The translations under genes and the position numbers were made by a program. From Bradyrhizobium sp. LTSP849 (GTDB lineage Bacteria; Pseudomonadota; Alphaproteobacteria; Rhizobiales; Xanthobacteraceae), in NCBI RefSeq assembly GCF_000938255.1, contig NZ_JYMR01000023.1:434001-498000 (forward strand): a DNA stretch of 64,000 nucleotides, given 5' to 3'. Of the stretch, positions 17,882-27,746 are shown one piece after another (position 1 is the stretch's first letter; each line of letters opens with the position of its first letter). The notes below the pieces were generated by a model. That model saw only the letters and a program-made list of their open reading frames with translations, was not told the DNA's origin and ran no database searches.

Positions 17882-19234
17882 ATGACCCTCATGGTGAAAC
17901 CCGTCGGCAGGTTTGGCTATATCACGCGTCTCGAGGACAGCATTCGCCCGGCGAATTCGGGTCGCCGTTCCCTGATGTCAGCCGCGCTGTCACTGGCGCT
18001 TGCTGTTGCAGCACCAGTATTTGCTTCGCCCGCATCGGCCGAGAAGCTGACCATTTGGAGCGGCTGGCCCGACCTCGCCCCGTTCTACAAGCGGGTCGGC
18101 GACCAGCTGAAGAGCAAATATCCGGATCTCGAAGTCAGCGTCGAGGCGATTGCCCTGCGTGAGCACGAGAAGCGGCTTGCGCTGTCGCTTCCATCTGGCG
18201 CGGCCGGGGATGTCATCGAGATGGAGGTCGAGGCGGCACGATATCTCGAGGCTGGCCTCATCCCGGAGCCGCCGGCGCCGATCGTCGATTTCGTCAAAGC
18301 CAATTACGACATGACGCGCGTGAAGACCGCCACGTACGACGGCAAGATTTTCGGTGTGCCGTTGTTCCAGGGGCAGGGCGCGCTGTTCTACAACACCGAC
18401 ATGCTCGCCAAGGCCGGCCTCGAGGGTCCGCCCAAGACCATGGCCGACTACACGGCCTACGCCCAGAAGCTCGCGCAACGCGATGCGTCCGGCGTGCTCC
18501 AGGTGAGCGGATGGAGCTTGCGTCTCAGCGGCGGCGGCTCGGGCATCGCGGAGAAGTACTGGACTATCCTCTATAATCACGGGGGCACGCTGCTTGAAGA
18601 GAAGGGCGGAAAATGGCGCGCCGCCTACGCGAGCGAAGCCGGCCGCACCGCGCTGAAGCAATATCTCGACAACGTCGTGGTCTACCGGACGGTGACCCCC
18701 GAGATGAAGGCCGATGCGGAAGCCTTCGAGCTCGGCCAGACGGCAATGTTCATTCGGGAATCCTGGGTGATTGGCGACGTCGCCAAGAAGGCGCCCAACC
18801 TCAAATACGCCACAGCCCCATTGCCCAAGGGCACGCTGATGGTCCCGGTCGATCTCTACGTGCCGAACAAGGGACCGAAGAGCCAGATCGCCTGGGACTT
18901 CGTGCAAAAGGCAAATGAGCCGGAAAATCTGCTCTGGCTGCTTGAGAACACGGCCTGGGTCCCCAACCGCAAGGGCCTCGACTACTCCGCCGTTCTCAAG
19001 AAAATCCCGCAGCTCGACGCTTTCGTCAACGTCCCGGCTGACCACGTCTTCTTCACGGTTCCGGCGATCAGCCCTGCCAGCGAAATCCTCACCCGGCTTG
19101 CGGCGCGACTGGAGAAGGCATTCACTGACAAATCGCTGGCGGGCAACGATGCCGCGATCGATGCTTTCCTGAAATCTGCGGCCGAGGAAAGCGACAAGAT
19201 CCTCGCCCGGGAAGACCTGCTGGCCAAACCCTAG
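17882..19234 (+). CDS. ABC sugar transporter substrate-binding protein (family 1)
   Basis: A protein of about 450 residues that captures a sugar in the periplasm. ATG 17882 (or 17891) is likely; the signal sequence is long, with the hydrophobic stretch 'LMSAALSLALAVAAPVFA' ending near 'ASAEKLTIWSGW'. The mature N-terminus and 'KIFGVPLFQGQGALFYNTDML' are typical of MalE/UgpB-like SBPs for oligosaccharides. It is followed by two permeases. Because the operator and regulator are shared with nagBA, a GlcNAc- or chitooligosaccharide-type ligand is inferred. Confidence 0.9.
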   Translation: MTLMVKPVGRFGYITRLEDSIRPANSGRRSLMSAALSLALAVAAPVFASPASAEKLTIWSGWPDLAPFYKRVGDQLKSKYPDLEVSVEAIALREHEKRLALSLPSGAAGDVIEMEVEAARYLEAGLIPEPPAPIVDFVKANYDMTRVKTATYDGKIFGVPLFQGQGALFYNTDMLAKAGLEGPPKTMADYTAYAQKLAQRDASGVLQVSGWSLRLSGGGSGIAEKYWTILYNHGGTLLEEKGGKWRAAYASEAGRTALKQYLDNVVVYRTVTPEMKADAEAFELGQTAMFIRESWVIGDVAKKAPNLKYATAPLPKGTLMVPVDLYVPNKGPKSQIAWDFVQKANEPENLLWLLENTAWVPNRKGLDYSAVLKKIPQLDAFVNVPADHVFFTVPAISPASEILTRLAARLEKAFTDKSLAGNDAAIDAFLKSAAEESDKILAREDLLAKP

Positions 19235-19268
19235 ACCTTCACCGACAGGGGCGACCCGCCCAATCCAG

Positions 19269-19289
19269 GCGTCGGCCGCTGACCGGCGC
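19269..19289 (+). other. Hairpin between sugar SBP and permease genes
   Basis: A 7-bp stem (GCGTCGG / CCGGCGC, one G-T pair) with a 7-nt loop lies in the 69-bp gap after the SBP stop. No T-run follows. It may protect the SBP mRNA 3' end; similar but stronger hairpins lie after the SBP genes at 37261 and 46014. Confidence 0.4.
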
Positions 19290-19303
19290 TTGCCGGAGGA
19301 TCC

Positions 19304-20191
19304 ATGCGCACCACGCCGAAATGGCTGTTTCCAGTTCTGGCGTTGCTTCCGGTCCTCGGGCTCTATGGCTGTATCCGCGTCTATCCCATCATCGAGACGC
19401 TGCGGCTCAGCTTCTTCCAATGGAATATCATCTCGCGGCGCAAGCCATTCGTCGGGTTCGCCAACTTCATCGAGTTGGCGAGCGACCCGCTATTTCTCGA
19501 GGCGATATTCAACACCACCATCATCGCCTTCAGCGTCGTGGCGATCACCATTCCCGTCGCGCTCGCGCTCGCCGCGTTGATCAACAGTCGGCAGGGGCTG
19601 CGGCACAGCGGCGTCTACGAAGCCTCGGTCTTCCTGCCGCACGTCGTCTCATTGGTTCCGGCGGCAATGGCCTGGAAATGGATTTTCGACGCCCGGCTCG
19701 GACCGCTCAATGCCCTGATCGGACTGGTCGGGATTCCGGCCCAATCGTGGTTGTTCGACCCCGTCCTGTCCCTGGTGTGCCTGATCGTTCTTTGCTCCTG
19801 GCAGGCGATCGGCTATGCCGTCCTCATCTTCCTTGTCGGACTGAAGAACGTTCCGGATGCACTCTACGAGGCCGCGCGCCTCGACGGCGCCTCGTCGCTT
19901 CAGGCCTTCCGCTACATTGCCGTGCCGCTGCTAAAGCCTGTCATGTTGTACGTGTCGGTTATTACGCTGATTTCGTCCTACAATATCTATGCGCAGGCCT
20001 TCGTGCTCGCATCGGACGTCCAGGGTGCGCCGGGACACCTCGTTCGCGTTCTCGTCCTCGACATGCTCGAAAACAGCTTTCGCAATTACCGGGTCGGCTA
20101 TGCAGCCGCCGAAGCCGTCGTGCTTCTCGTTATCGTCCTCATTCTGACCGGCGCGCAGTTCAGGCTGTTCCGCGATCGGAGCCGCGCATGA
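19304..20191 (+). CDS. ABC sugar transporter permease, MalF/UgpA-like
   Basis: A 295-residue inner-membrane protein with six hydrophobic segments. The cytoplasmic EAA loop is 'EAARLDGASSLQAFRYIAVPLL', which contacts the ATPase. It begins 69 bases after the SBP stop and overlaps the next permease by ATGA. The C-terminus is the usual short one for UgpA-type subunits. Confidence 0.93.
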   Translation: MRTTPKWLFPVLALLPVLGLYGCIRVYPIIETLRLSFFQWNIISRRKPFVGFANFIELASDPLFLEAIFNTTIIAFSVVAITIPVALALAALINSRQGLRHSGVYEASVFLPHVVSLVPAAMAWKWIFDARLGPLNALIGLVGIPAQSWLFDPVLSLVCLIVLCSWQAIGYAVLIFLVGLKNVPDALYEAARLDGASSLQAFRYIAVPLLKPVMLYVSVITLISSYNIYAQAFVLASDVQGAPGHLVRVLVLDMLENSFRNYRVGYAAAEAVVLLVIVLILTGAQFRLFRDRSRA

Positions 20192-21042
20192 GCGAGCCCG
20201 ATCATCCGTCCGTCGTCGGTCAGAACCGTGTCGTCGGCCTCGTGATAGACGCCGTTCTTTGCGCGGTCAGCCTGATGATGCTTTTGCCGCTGGTGTTCCT
20301 GATCAGCAACGCGTTCAAGACGCCGCCGGAGCTGCTGGCCTGGCCGCCGACTATCATTCCACACCAGCCGACGCTGGAAAACATCGTCAGCGTCATGCGC
20401 GAAACGCCGCTGTTTCGCTGGATCGGCAACTCGCTCATCTTTGCGACGCTCTCGACCGCGAGCATCGTCAGCACGTCGGCGATCGCCGGTTATGTGCTCG
20501 GCAAGTTCGATCTTCCGGGGATCCCGGTCATCTTCGGCATCATCATCGCGACGGCCGTCGTTCCCTTCGAAGTCTACATGATCCCGCTCTACCTCAACGT
20601 CCAGTCCGCCGGACTGTTGAACACCTGGCCCGGGCTTCTGGTCGGCTATCTCATCATGAGCTTCGGCATCTTCCTGGTGCGGCAATACGTGATGACGTCG
20701 ATCCCCGACGAACTCCTGGAGGCTGCGCGGGTGGATGGCGCGGGGGAGGGCTGGATCTTCCTGCGGATCGTGCTGCCGCTGATGCGCGGCCCGTTGGGAG
20801 CTCTCGCCGTGCTGGCGTTCTTTCAGGCCTGGACCGCGTTCGCGTGGCCTCTCGTCGTCATGACCAACAAGGACACCTATACGCTTGAGGTTGGGCTAGC
20901 CTTGTTTCAAACCGGTTTCACCGTCGATATCGGTCATCTCAGCGCGGCCGCCGCCCTGGCTCTGGTTCCGAGCGCGCTGTTCTTTTCGCTGATGCGTCGA
21001 AATTTCGTGCGTGGCGTGGCCGCGAGCGGTTTGAAAGAATGA
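20188..21042 (+). CDS. ABC sugar transporter permease, MalG/UgpE-like
   Basis: A 284-residue inner-membrane protein and partner of the preceding permease. The first helix ('VSLMMLLPLVFLISNAFK') followed by 'TPPELLAWPPTIIPHQPTLEN' is the hallmark of MalG-type subunits. The EAA loop is 'EAARVDGAGEGWIFLRIVLPLM'. No ATPase gene follows: the next gene is convergent. The importer must therefore borrow a MsmK/UgpC-like ATPase encoded elsewhere, such as one of the two at 48234 and 49324, or from outside the window. Confidence 0.93.
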   Translation: MSEPDHPSVVGQNRVVGLVIDAVLCAVSLMMLLPLVFLISNAFKTPPELLAWPPTIIPHQPTLENIVSVMRETPLFRWIGNSLIFATLSTASIVSTSAIAGYVLGKFDLPGIPVIFGIIIATAVVPFEVYMIPLYLNVQSAGLLNTWPGLLVGYLIMSFGIFLVRQYVMTSIPDELLEAARVDGAGEGWIFLRIVLPLMRGPLGALAVLAFFQAWTAFAWPLVVMTNKDTYTLEVGLALFQTGFTVDIGHLSAAAALALVPSALFFSLMRRNFVRGVAASGLKE

Positions 21043-21095
21043 CGCCTTGCTGGCGTAAGCTGCTTGATGGACGGGCAGGGAGCGCCTTGAGGGGC

Positions 21096-23417
21096 CTAGG
21101 TGGACGGCTCGAGCACGAGCCGGTCGCTGGCCTTCGCAATTTTGCTCCAGTCGTACAACATCGGAACCATTTTGACGGAGGCCCATTGCGCATGCTGATC
21201 GGCAAAATGCGGGCTCGCGGGGTGCCCCGACGCGCCGTGAAACACGACCCAGACGCTGTTGTCCCAGTTGCCCACGTCGAAGACGTAGCGCGCAACCGCG
21301 CCATAGGCCGCGTTCAGGCTTGACGTAGCCCAATAGCATCCGTTGGCCATAATGGTATCGTTGTCGCCACCAACCGGAAGCCCCGGCGGTTCGAGCTGCG
21401 ACGCCGCCTGCGGGAAGGCCGCCGACAACGGATGCGACATGCGGACGTGATGCAGCTCCGACCAAGTCTTGTCGTTCCATGTCTTGTCCTTGTCAGTCTC
21501 CGCTGCTCGCTTGAGCGCTGCTGTCAGCGCGCGATCCCAATCCCAACCTCCGAGGAACGCGGTATCGTCGTTGCGCAGCAATGACGGGAGTGCCCACCAG
21601 ATCTGATTGAGCGGCGCCACGCCGGGGGCAACCTGGGCGACGGGATCTCGCGACACCGCGCTGAGACCGGACCGCTCGAGAACGATACGCGCAAGCTCGC
21701 GTCGCGTCCGCGCATAAGCAGCTGCCGCCTTTGAATTGGCAGCCATGCAGGCGTCCCAATCCACAATCAGGTCGCGCAACGCGGCAGCTGGTCCTTCGAT
21801 CACCGGGAGCCGGTTCAGGCGGGCGATGAATTCGCGCGCCGTGAAGCTGTGCGTGTCGGCATGGATGCTGCCCATGTCACTGACGGTCGCAGCCGGAAGT
21901 TCGGCCAGCCGATCGGCGATGCGACTGGCCCGGTACGGAGGATGACAGTCGGTGCACAGATAGTCCGGATTCTCGTCGGTGACGACACGGTTGTTGGCGG
22001 TGACCAGAAAGCCTTCCGGCGGATCAAAGGCGCGCGGCATATCCTCCCAGGGAATGACACCCTGCCATTCATACTCTCCTGTCCAGCCCGGCACCGGCAG
22101 CCAACCATTCAGTCGCGGACGCCGCGGCACGATGGCGCGCACGAGATTTCCGATCCGCCCGGTGGTATCGGCCGCGACCAGATTGTGATCGATCAGGCCC
22201 CAGCCTCGCGTTGCCTCATAGAGCGCGTCGACGCTTCTAGCGCGCAGCATCGGCAGCAGACAATCGAACGACCGATCAAGCTCCGCGAACTGCACCGACC
22301 GCAGCGTCAGTGCCGCTCCCTGATGAGGATCGCCCGCGATCACCGGCCCATGGTGGGTCGCGATCACCTCGACATCGACGGCAGGTCCACCGCGAACCGC
22401 GATGCGTTCATGACGGATATCGCTGGTGCGCCATTCATTCCGGAACAGGTAGCGGGACGCGTCGCCGGGCTTGAATTTCTCGACATACAAATCGTGGATA
22501 TCGACAAAGGCGTGGGTCACACAAAAAGCGACATGGCCGTTGTGGGCAAAGTGCGGGAATGCAGGCACGCCCGGCACCGAAAGCCCGATGGCATCGAACG
22601 CGTCGCAGGCGAGGTGGAACTGTGAATACAGGCTCGGCATCTCGAAGGCGCGGTGTGGATCGCCGGCCAGCAATGGCCGGCCGGTTGCGGTCCGCGACGG
22701 GGCAATCGCCCAGTTGTTGCTGCCACCATCGGTGGCCTCCGGCCCTGCGAGCGTTGCCAGTGCTTCGATCGCTGGCGCCAGATCCTGCAGCGCGGCGGTC
22801 CATCGCTTGCCTTCCGCACCCGGCGGCGTGGCGAGAAAATCCTGGCCGCCATCGTCGTAACGCAGCTTGGCGACGTGATCCGGACCGATTCTGCGCATGG
22901 CCGCCGCGCGCCACAGTTTGAACCAGACCGAGCCCATCAGATAGCCGCGCTGCCGCATCACGAGGATGCAGTGCCACGGCTCCCAGCGTTCGACGTCGCC
23001 TCCGACCAGGCCGTACTCGAACGGCAACGGCGCGCCCTGCGCCAGGAAGGCGTTGACGCCGCTAGCATAGGCTTCGAGCATCGCGCGCGCTTCACTCGAC
23101 AAACCGGCGAAGTCGCGCTGCGACGCGCCCGCGACATCGAGCTGCCGCGCCAGCGTATCCGCCGCGACACCCGCGCTGCCTTCCCATTCCGCCCAGCGGC
23201 CCAGCATGCGCCGGCGCGCGGCGTCCATCTGCCAGAGCCGGTCCTGGGCATGGACATAGCCTTGCGCAAAAAAGGCGTCCGCCGTTCCGCGTGCGCGGAC
23301 GTGAGGGATGCCCCAGGCGTCGCGATGGACGTCGACCTTGTCCTCAAGACCACGCAGCACGACGGTGCCTTTGGTCTGAGGCAGGCATGAAGGTCTGTCA
23401 TTGGCAGCGTTTGTCAC
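21096..23417 (-). CDS. Penicillin acylase family N-terminal-nucleophile hydrolase
   Basis: A 773-residue Ntn hydrolase precursor. The alpha part shows 'VHRDAWGIPHVRA' and 'AFFAQGYVHAQDRLWQMD', both family signatures. Autocatalytic cleavage is expected at G232/S233 in 'DGGSNNWAIAP', which makes S233 the nucleophile of the beta chain. GTG 23417 follows GGGAGAA. No signal peptide is visible, although most penicillin and AHL acylases are periplasmic; a cytoplasmic site would suit hydrolysis of an N-acyl compound brought in by the ABC system of the same operon. It is the last gene of the eight-gene minus-strand operon, 54 bases after the amidase gene. Confidence 0.9.
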   Translation of the reverse strand: MTNAANDRPSCLPQTKGTVVLRGLEDKVDVHRDAWGIPHVRARGTADAFFAQGYVHAQDRLWQMDAARRRMLGRWAEWEGSAGVAADTLARQLDVAGASQRDFAGLSSEARAMLEAYASGVNAFLAQGAPLPFEYGLVGGDVERWEPWHCILVMRQRGYLMGSVWFKLWRAAAMRRIGPDHVAKLRYDDGGQDFLATPPGAEGKRWTAALQDLAPAIEALATLAGPEATDGGSNNWAIAPSRTATGRPLLAGDPHRAFEMPSLYSQFHLACDAFDAIGLSVPGVPAFPHFAHNGHVAFCVTHAFVDIHDLYVEKFKPGDASRYLFRNEWRTSDIRHERIAVRGGPAVDVEVIATHHGPVIAGDPHQGAALTLRSVQFAELDRSFDCLLPMLRARSVDALYEATRGWGLIDHNLVAADTTGRIGNLVRAIVPRRPRLNGWLPVPGWTGEYEWQGVIPWEDMPRAFDPPEGFLVTANNRVVTDENPDYLCTDCHPPYRASRIADRLAELPAATVSDMGSIHADTHSFTAREFIARLNRLPVIEGPAAALRDLIVDWDACMAANSKAAAAYARTRRELARIVLERSGLSAVSRDPVAQVAPGVAPLNQIWWALPSLLRNDDTAFLGGWDWDRALTAALKRAAETDKDKTWNDKTWSELHHVRMSHPLSAAFPQAASQLEPPGLPVGGDNDTIMANGCYWATSSLNAAYGAVARYVFDVGNWDNSVWVVFHGASGHPASPHFADQHAQWASVKMVPMLYDWSKIAKASDRLVLEPST

Positions 23418-23471
23418 GCTCTTCTCCCAGTCTTGTCAGGCTTGCAGGTAAGGGCTTCGTCGCCCGATCAA

Positions 23472-24872
23472 TCATGCCGCGGGCGGTCGACGATCGGCCC
23501 AGGGGCGAATTCGCTCCAGAATGGCACCGAGGCGCAGAACATCGTTATCTTTCCACCAGCGGCCGACGATCTGCAGGCCGGTCGGCAATCCATCGGCGCC
23601 GAATCCGTTTGGCACCGACAGCGCCGGATTTCCGCTCTGGTTGAACGGATAGACGAAAGCGTTCCAGCCGCGATTGAACAATGCGTCGACGGTCTTGCCG
23701 GCCTCGGTCGTAATCGCAGTCGTGGGCAAGGTAGGGGTGACGAGGAAGTCGTAGTCTTCAAAGAGCCTCTGCACGGCGCGATAGAGCCGCGAACGGGCAA
23801 CCTGGGCCTTGCGAAAATCAACCAAAGTAGCGCGGCTGCCTGCTGCGATCCATTCTACCAGGACCGGGTCCATCCGGTCGCGCCATTTTTCCAGATGGTG
23901 GCCGAAATAGACGTTCAGATTGGCGAGGTACATGAGCCGGGCAGGACCCGCGATCCAGTCCATTCCAGCGCCTGCCTCTTCTACCTCGGCGCCGAGCGCT
24001 GCGAGGGCTGCGAGCGACGCCTTGGTGTTTGCTGCAACGTCCGCGCTGCAGTCGCTCATGGCGGACAAATATCCGATCCGCAATCCGGACAAATCCTCCG
24101 AGATCAGGCTCGGCATCAGCGTCCCGTTACCGGGCGCACCGAGCGACCAGGGATCGAGTGTCGACGGACCCACAAGGCTGTCCATCATCAATGCAGCATC
24201 GGCTACGGTGCGCGTCAACGGACCGGCCGCGGCATAGTTGAAGAAGGAATCCGAGGTTTGCTCATAGGGCACCGCGCCCGTGGTCGGCTTTAGTCCGACC
24301 ACGCCGCAGGCGGCTGCGGGAATGCGGATCGATCCCGCGCCGTCCGTGCCGAGACCCAGGGGCCCGAGTCCGGCCGCCAACGCGACGGCCGCGCCACCGC
24401 TCGATCCGCCTGCGGTGCGTTCGGGATTCCAGGGATTGCGCGTGATCCCGAAGCTGGGTCCGTCGGTGTGGCCCTTGTGACCGAATTCAGGTGTGGTCGA
24501 TTTGCCTACCATGATCGCGCCCGCGTTCTTCAGGCGAGTCACCAGGATATCGTCCTGCGCGGGAATGTTGTCAGCGAGGATCGCCGATCCGTGCGCAGTG
24601 CGCACGCCCTTGGTGGCAAAGAGATCCTTGATGCTGACGGGGATGCCGTGCAGCGGCCCGAGTTGCTCGCCAGCCATGACGGCCTGCTCCGCGACCCGCG
24701 CCTGCGCCCGCGCCGCGTCGGCGGTTACCGTCGCGTAGGCATTGAGCGTCGGCTGTGTCCGCTCGATCGCGCCCAGCACGGCGTCGACATACTCCACAGG
24801 AGACAGCGCGCGTTTACGGATCAGGCTTGCGGCGGTCGTGGCCGGCATAAAGAGTAGATCGCGATCAGACAT
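23472..24872 (-). CDS. Amidase signature family enzyme, third copy
   Basis: A 466-residue cytoplasmic amidase. The triad is K82 ('VSIKDLFATKG'), S157 ('AGGSSGGAAVAL') and S181 ('GTDGAGSIRIPAA'), with standard spacing. Unlike the two amidases in region 1 it has no small-subunit gene beside it and uses the GGSSGG form of the motif. It lies 40 bases after the stop of an ABC ATPase in the penicillin-acylase operon. It probably releases ammonia or an amine from the imported compound, or acts on an acylase product; the order of action is inference. Confidence 0.92.
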   Translation of the reverse strand: MSDRDLLFMPATTAASLIRKRALSPVEYVDAVLGAIERTQPTLNAYATVTADAARAQARVAEQAVMAGEQLGPLHGIPVSIKDLFATKGVRTAHGSAILADNIPAQDDILVTRLKNAGAIMVGKSTTPEFGHKGHTDGPSFGITRNPWNPERTAGGSSGGAAVALAAGLGPLGLGTDGAGSIRIPAAACGVVGLKPTTGAVPYEQTSDSFFNYAAAGPLTRTVADAALMMDSLVGPSTLDPWSLGAPGNGTLMPSLISEDLSGLRIGYLSAMSDCSADVAANTKASLAALAALGAEVEEAGAGMDWIAGPARLMYLANLNVYFGHHLEKWRDRMDPVLVEWIAAGSRATLVDFRKAQVARSRLYRAVQRLFEDYDFLVTPTLPTTAITTEAGKTVDALFNRGWNAFVYPFNQSGNPALSVPNGFGADGLPTGLQIVGRWWKDNDVLRLGAILERIRPWADRRPPAA

Positions 24873-24912
24873 CTCAGAACTCCATCATTCGGCAAAGCGG
24901 CGGCGGCAGCCG

Positions 24913-25872
24913 TCAGGCGGGGACTTCGTGAAGGTGGCAGGCGGCGAGATGGCCCGAAGCGATCTCTCGCAGCTTCGGCCTCTCGGCTCGACAGCGTTCG
25001 AACGCGAACGGACAACGTGGATGAAACGTGCAGCCCGGCACGGTGTCGATTTGGCTCGGCAGCTCGCCGGTAACGACCGCGGCGCGGGCCTTGTTCGACT
25101 TGATGCGAGGGATCGCCGCAAGCAGCGCCTGCGTGTAGGGATGCCGGGGAGCGGTGTACAGTTCGTGCCTGGGCGCGATCTCGACGATGCTGCCGGCATA
25201 CATCACCGCCACCCGCGCTGAAATGCTGCGGACCACCGCGAGATCATGAGCGATGAAGAGATAGCTGAGGCCGAGCCGCTCCTGGAGGTCGAGCAGCAGG
25301 TTGACGATTTGAGCCTGCATCGACACGTCGAGCGACGATACCGGTTCGTCGCAGACGATGAATTCCGGCTTCAGCGCCAACGCTCGCGCGATGCCGATGC
25401 GTTGGCGTTGGCCGCCGGAAAATTCATGGGGGAAACGGTCGCCACACGACCGCGGCAGACCGACCATTTCCAGCAGTTCGCGGACGCGATCATTGCGGGC
25501 GGCGCGCGACAGACCGCCCGCGACGTCGAGCGGCTCCGCGATCGCGTCCTGCGCGCGCATGCGGGGATTGAGAGAATTTTGCGGGTCTTGAAACACGAAT
25601 TGCAGCCGTCGGCGCACTGTCCTGAGCGCGGCCTTGCCGCTCGCCGAAGAAATCTCCTGGCCGAACAGCTTGATCGATCCGCTGGTCGCGGCCTCGAGCC
25701 CCACCAGAATACGTCCCGTGGTGGACTTCCCCGAGCCGGACTCCCCGACCAGGCCGAGTGTCTCACCTTGCCCGACATCGAAATTGACACTATCGACGGC
25801 GCGCAACGACGCACCCCGCGCCGCAAAGGTCTTCACCAACTCGCGCACGGCGACGATGGGTACTCCACTCAT
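24913..25872 (-). CDS. ABC transporter ATP-binding protein, DppF/OppF-like (second system)
   Basis: A 319-residue ATPase. The ATG at 25872 overlaps the stop of the previous gene by four bases, so the longer upstream frame is not needed. It has Walker A 'GESGSGKSTTG', Q-loop 'VFQDPQNSLNPRM', signature 'FSGGQRQRIGIARAL' (Phe for the usual Leu, common in this family) and Walker B 'FIVCDEPVSSLDVSM'. The C-terminal oligopeptide extension ends with 'GCTFHPRCPFAFERC'. It forms a heterodimer with the DppD-like ATPase. Confidence 0.92.
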   Translation of the reverse strand: MSGVPIVAVRELVKTFAARGASLRAVDSVNFDVGQGETLGLVGESGSGKSTTGRILVGLEAATSGSIKLFGQEISSASGKAALRTVRRRLQFVFQDPQNSLNPRMRAQDAIAEPLDVAGGLSRAARNDRVRELLEMVGLPRSCGDRFPHEFSGGQRQRIGIARALALKPEFIVCDEPVSSLDVSMQAQIVNLLLDLQERLGLSYLFIAHDLAVVRSISARVAVMYAGSIVEIAPRHELYTAPRHPYTQALLAAIPRIKSNKARAAVVTGELPSQIDTVPGCTFHPRCPFAFERCRAERPKLREIASGHLAACHLHEVPA

Positions 25873-26858
25873 GCGGTTCTTCCCGCGGCGATGCGCGGCG
25901 GACAACGCGCGAAATGGTCGGCGCCGGCATCGACCAGCGCCGGCGGCTTCGTCAGGCAGGACTTGATCGCCTCGCTGCAGCGCGGATTGAACCGGCATCC
26001 CGCGATCAACGTCGACGGATCCGGAATATTTCCGGGAATCGTGGCGAGCCGGCGTACGTCCGCGTCGGGATCGGGCACGGCGCGGATGAGGCCTTCGGTG
26101 TAAGGATGCATCGGCCGTTCGAACAGGGCAGGGACGGCAGCGGATTCAACAACTCGCCCGGCATACATGACAACGACACGCTGCGCGAACTCCGCGACCA
26201 CGCCGAGATCATGGGTGATCAGAATCACCGACATGCCGATCTCACGCTGCAACTCGCGCAGCAATTCGAGGATCTGGGATTGAATGGTGACGTCGAGGGC
26301 GGTGGTCGGTTCGTCTGCGATCAGGAGTTTGGGGCGGCACGCCACTGCGATGGCGATCATGACACGCTGGCGCATGCCGCCGGAAAGCCGATGGGGGTAA
26401 TCATCGATGCGGCGCGACGCGTCGGAAATCCGCACCATCTCCAGCAGCTCGATGGCCTGACGACGGGCAGCCCGCGCCGAGAGGCCCTGATGCTGGCGCA
26501 GCGGCTCCATGATCTGGTCGGCGATGCTCAGGACCGGATTGAGCGAGGACATCGGATCCTGGAAGATCATGGCGATCTCCCCGCCGCGAACCTGGCGCAG
26601 CCTGCGTTGCGAAACGGTCAGCAGGTCATGTCCGCCGTAGCGGATCGTTCCCGATGCGTAACGTGTGTTGGCACGGCCATGCAGCTTGAGAATCGAAAGG
26701 GCGCTGACGCTCTTGCCGCTGCCGGACTCACCGACGATGCCGAGGCATTCGCCGGCGCGAACGGCAAAGTCCACGCCTTCGACGGCATTCACCCAGCCGG
26801 CGTCGCCGCGGAACTGGACCGTGAGGTTCTCGACACTCAGGAGGGTTTGATGCGCCAT
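25869..26858 (-). CDS. ABC transporter ATP-binding protein, DppD/OppD-like (second system)
   Basis: A 329-residue ATPase with Walker A 'GESGSGKSV', signature 'LSGGMRQRVMIAIAV' and Walker B 'LLIADEPTTALDVTIQ', then the family C-terminal extension 'GCRFNPRCSEAIKSC'. It starts directly beside the DppC stop and overlaps the DppF-like gene by four bases. Gene order in this second system is SBP, B, C, D, F, whereas in region 1 the F-like ATPase precedes the D-like one, so the two transporters are not a recent duplication. Confidence 0.92.
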   Translation of the reverse strand: MAHQTLLSVENLTVQFRGDAGWVNAVEGVDFAVRAGECLGIVGESGSGKSVSALSILKLHGRANTRYASGTIRYGGHDLLTVSQRRLRQVRGGEIAMIFQDPMSSLNPVLSIADQIMEPLRQHQGLSARAARRQAIELLEMVRISDASRRIDDYPHRLSGGMRQRVMIAIAVACRPKLLIADEPTTALDVTIQSQILELLRELQREIGMSVILITHDLGVVAEFAQRVVVMYAGRVVESAAVPALFERPMHPYTEGLIRAVPDPDADVRRLATIPGNIPDPSTLIAGCRFNPRCSEAIKSCLTKPPALVDAGADHFARCPPRIAAGRTA

Positions 26859-27746
26859 TCAGGTCTCGATCTTCAAGCGCGGATCGAACACGTCGCGCAG
26901 CCCGTCGCCGAGCAGATTCATGCCGAGCGCAGCGAGGCTGACCGCGAGACCGGGAAACAGCATCACCCACCATGCCTCGACCGAGTAGTCGCGCCCTTCC
27001 GCGATGATGTTGCCCCAGCTCGGGGCCGGCGGCGGCGGGCCGATGCCGAGAAAGCTGAGCGTCGCTTCCGCAACGATGGCATAGGCAAAGATGAAGGTCA
27101 GCTGGACGATCAGCGGTCCGAGGCAATTGGGCAGCACGTGCTTGACGATGATGTGCGCGTCGCCGGCACCGCTCACCCGCGCGGCCTGCAGATATTCCAT
27201 CTCGCGAATGACCAGCACCGAGGCACGGACGATGCGCGCTGTCCGCGGCACATAGGCGACTGCCAGCGCCACCACGATGCTGCTGGCTTGCGCGCCGAGC
27301 GCCGCGCCGATACCGATCGCCAGCAGGATCGCCGGGAATGCCATCAGCGCGTCCATCAACCGCATGACGTACGGATCGATCGCGCGAAAATATCCCGCCA
27401 GGACACCGATCATGGCGCCGAACACGCCCGAGAGCAGGGCCACCGAAAACCCGATCGACAGAGACAGCCGGCCGCCATAGAGCACACGCGTGAGGATGTC
27501 CCGCCCATATTGATCGCTGCCGAACGGGAAGCGCGCCGACGGCGGCTTGAACCGGTAGCGAATGCTCATTGCCGTCGGGTCGGTGCCGGTCAGCAGCGGC
27601 CCGATGATCGCGCAAAGCACCAGAACGGTCACGACCACCAGTCCGATCTTGAACGACCGGTGAGCAGCGAGCTTGCGCAGGACTCGAAATCGCCGGCGTT
27701 CCGCCAGTATCTGCGTGGATGGCGCAACGAGCCCGACGTCAGTCAT
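26859..27746 (-). CDS. ABC transporter permease, DppC-like (second system)
   Basis: A 295-residue inner-membrane permease. I chose ATG 27746, which overlaps the end of the DppB-like gene by eight bases, over a start 15 codons upstream. It has the DppC block 'RFPFGSDQYGRDILTRVLYGG' and the EAA loop 'QAARVSGAGDAHIIVKHVLPN'. It is the second half of the channel for the second peptide-type importer. Confidence 0.92.
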   Translation of the reverse strand: MTDVGLVAPSTQILAERRRFRVLRKLAAHRSFKIGLVVVTVLVLCAIIGPLLTGTDPTAMSIRYRFKPPSARFPFGSDQYGRDILTRVLYGGRLSLSIGFSVALLSGVFGAMIGVLAGYFRAIDPYVMRLMDALMAFPAILLAIGIGAALGAQASSIVVALAVAYVPRTARIVRASVLVIREMEYLQAARVSGAGDAHIIVKHVLPNCLGPLIVQLTFIFAYAIVAEATLSFLGIGPPPPAPSWGNIIAEGRDYSVEAWWVMLFPGLAVSLAALGMNLLGDGLRDVFDPRLKIET

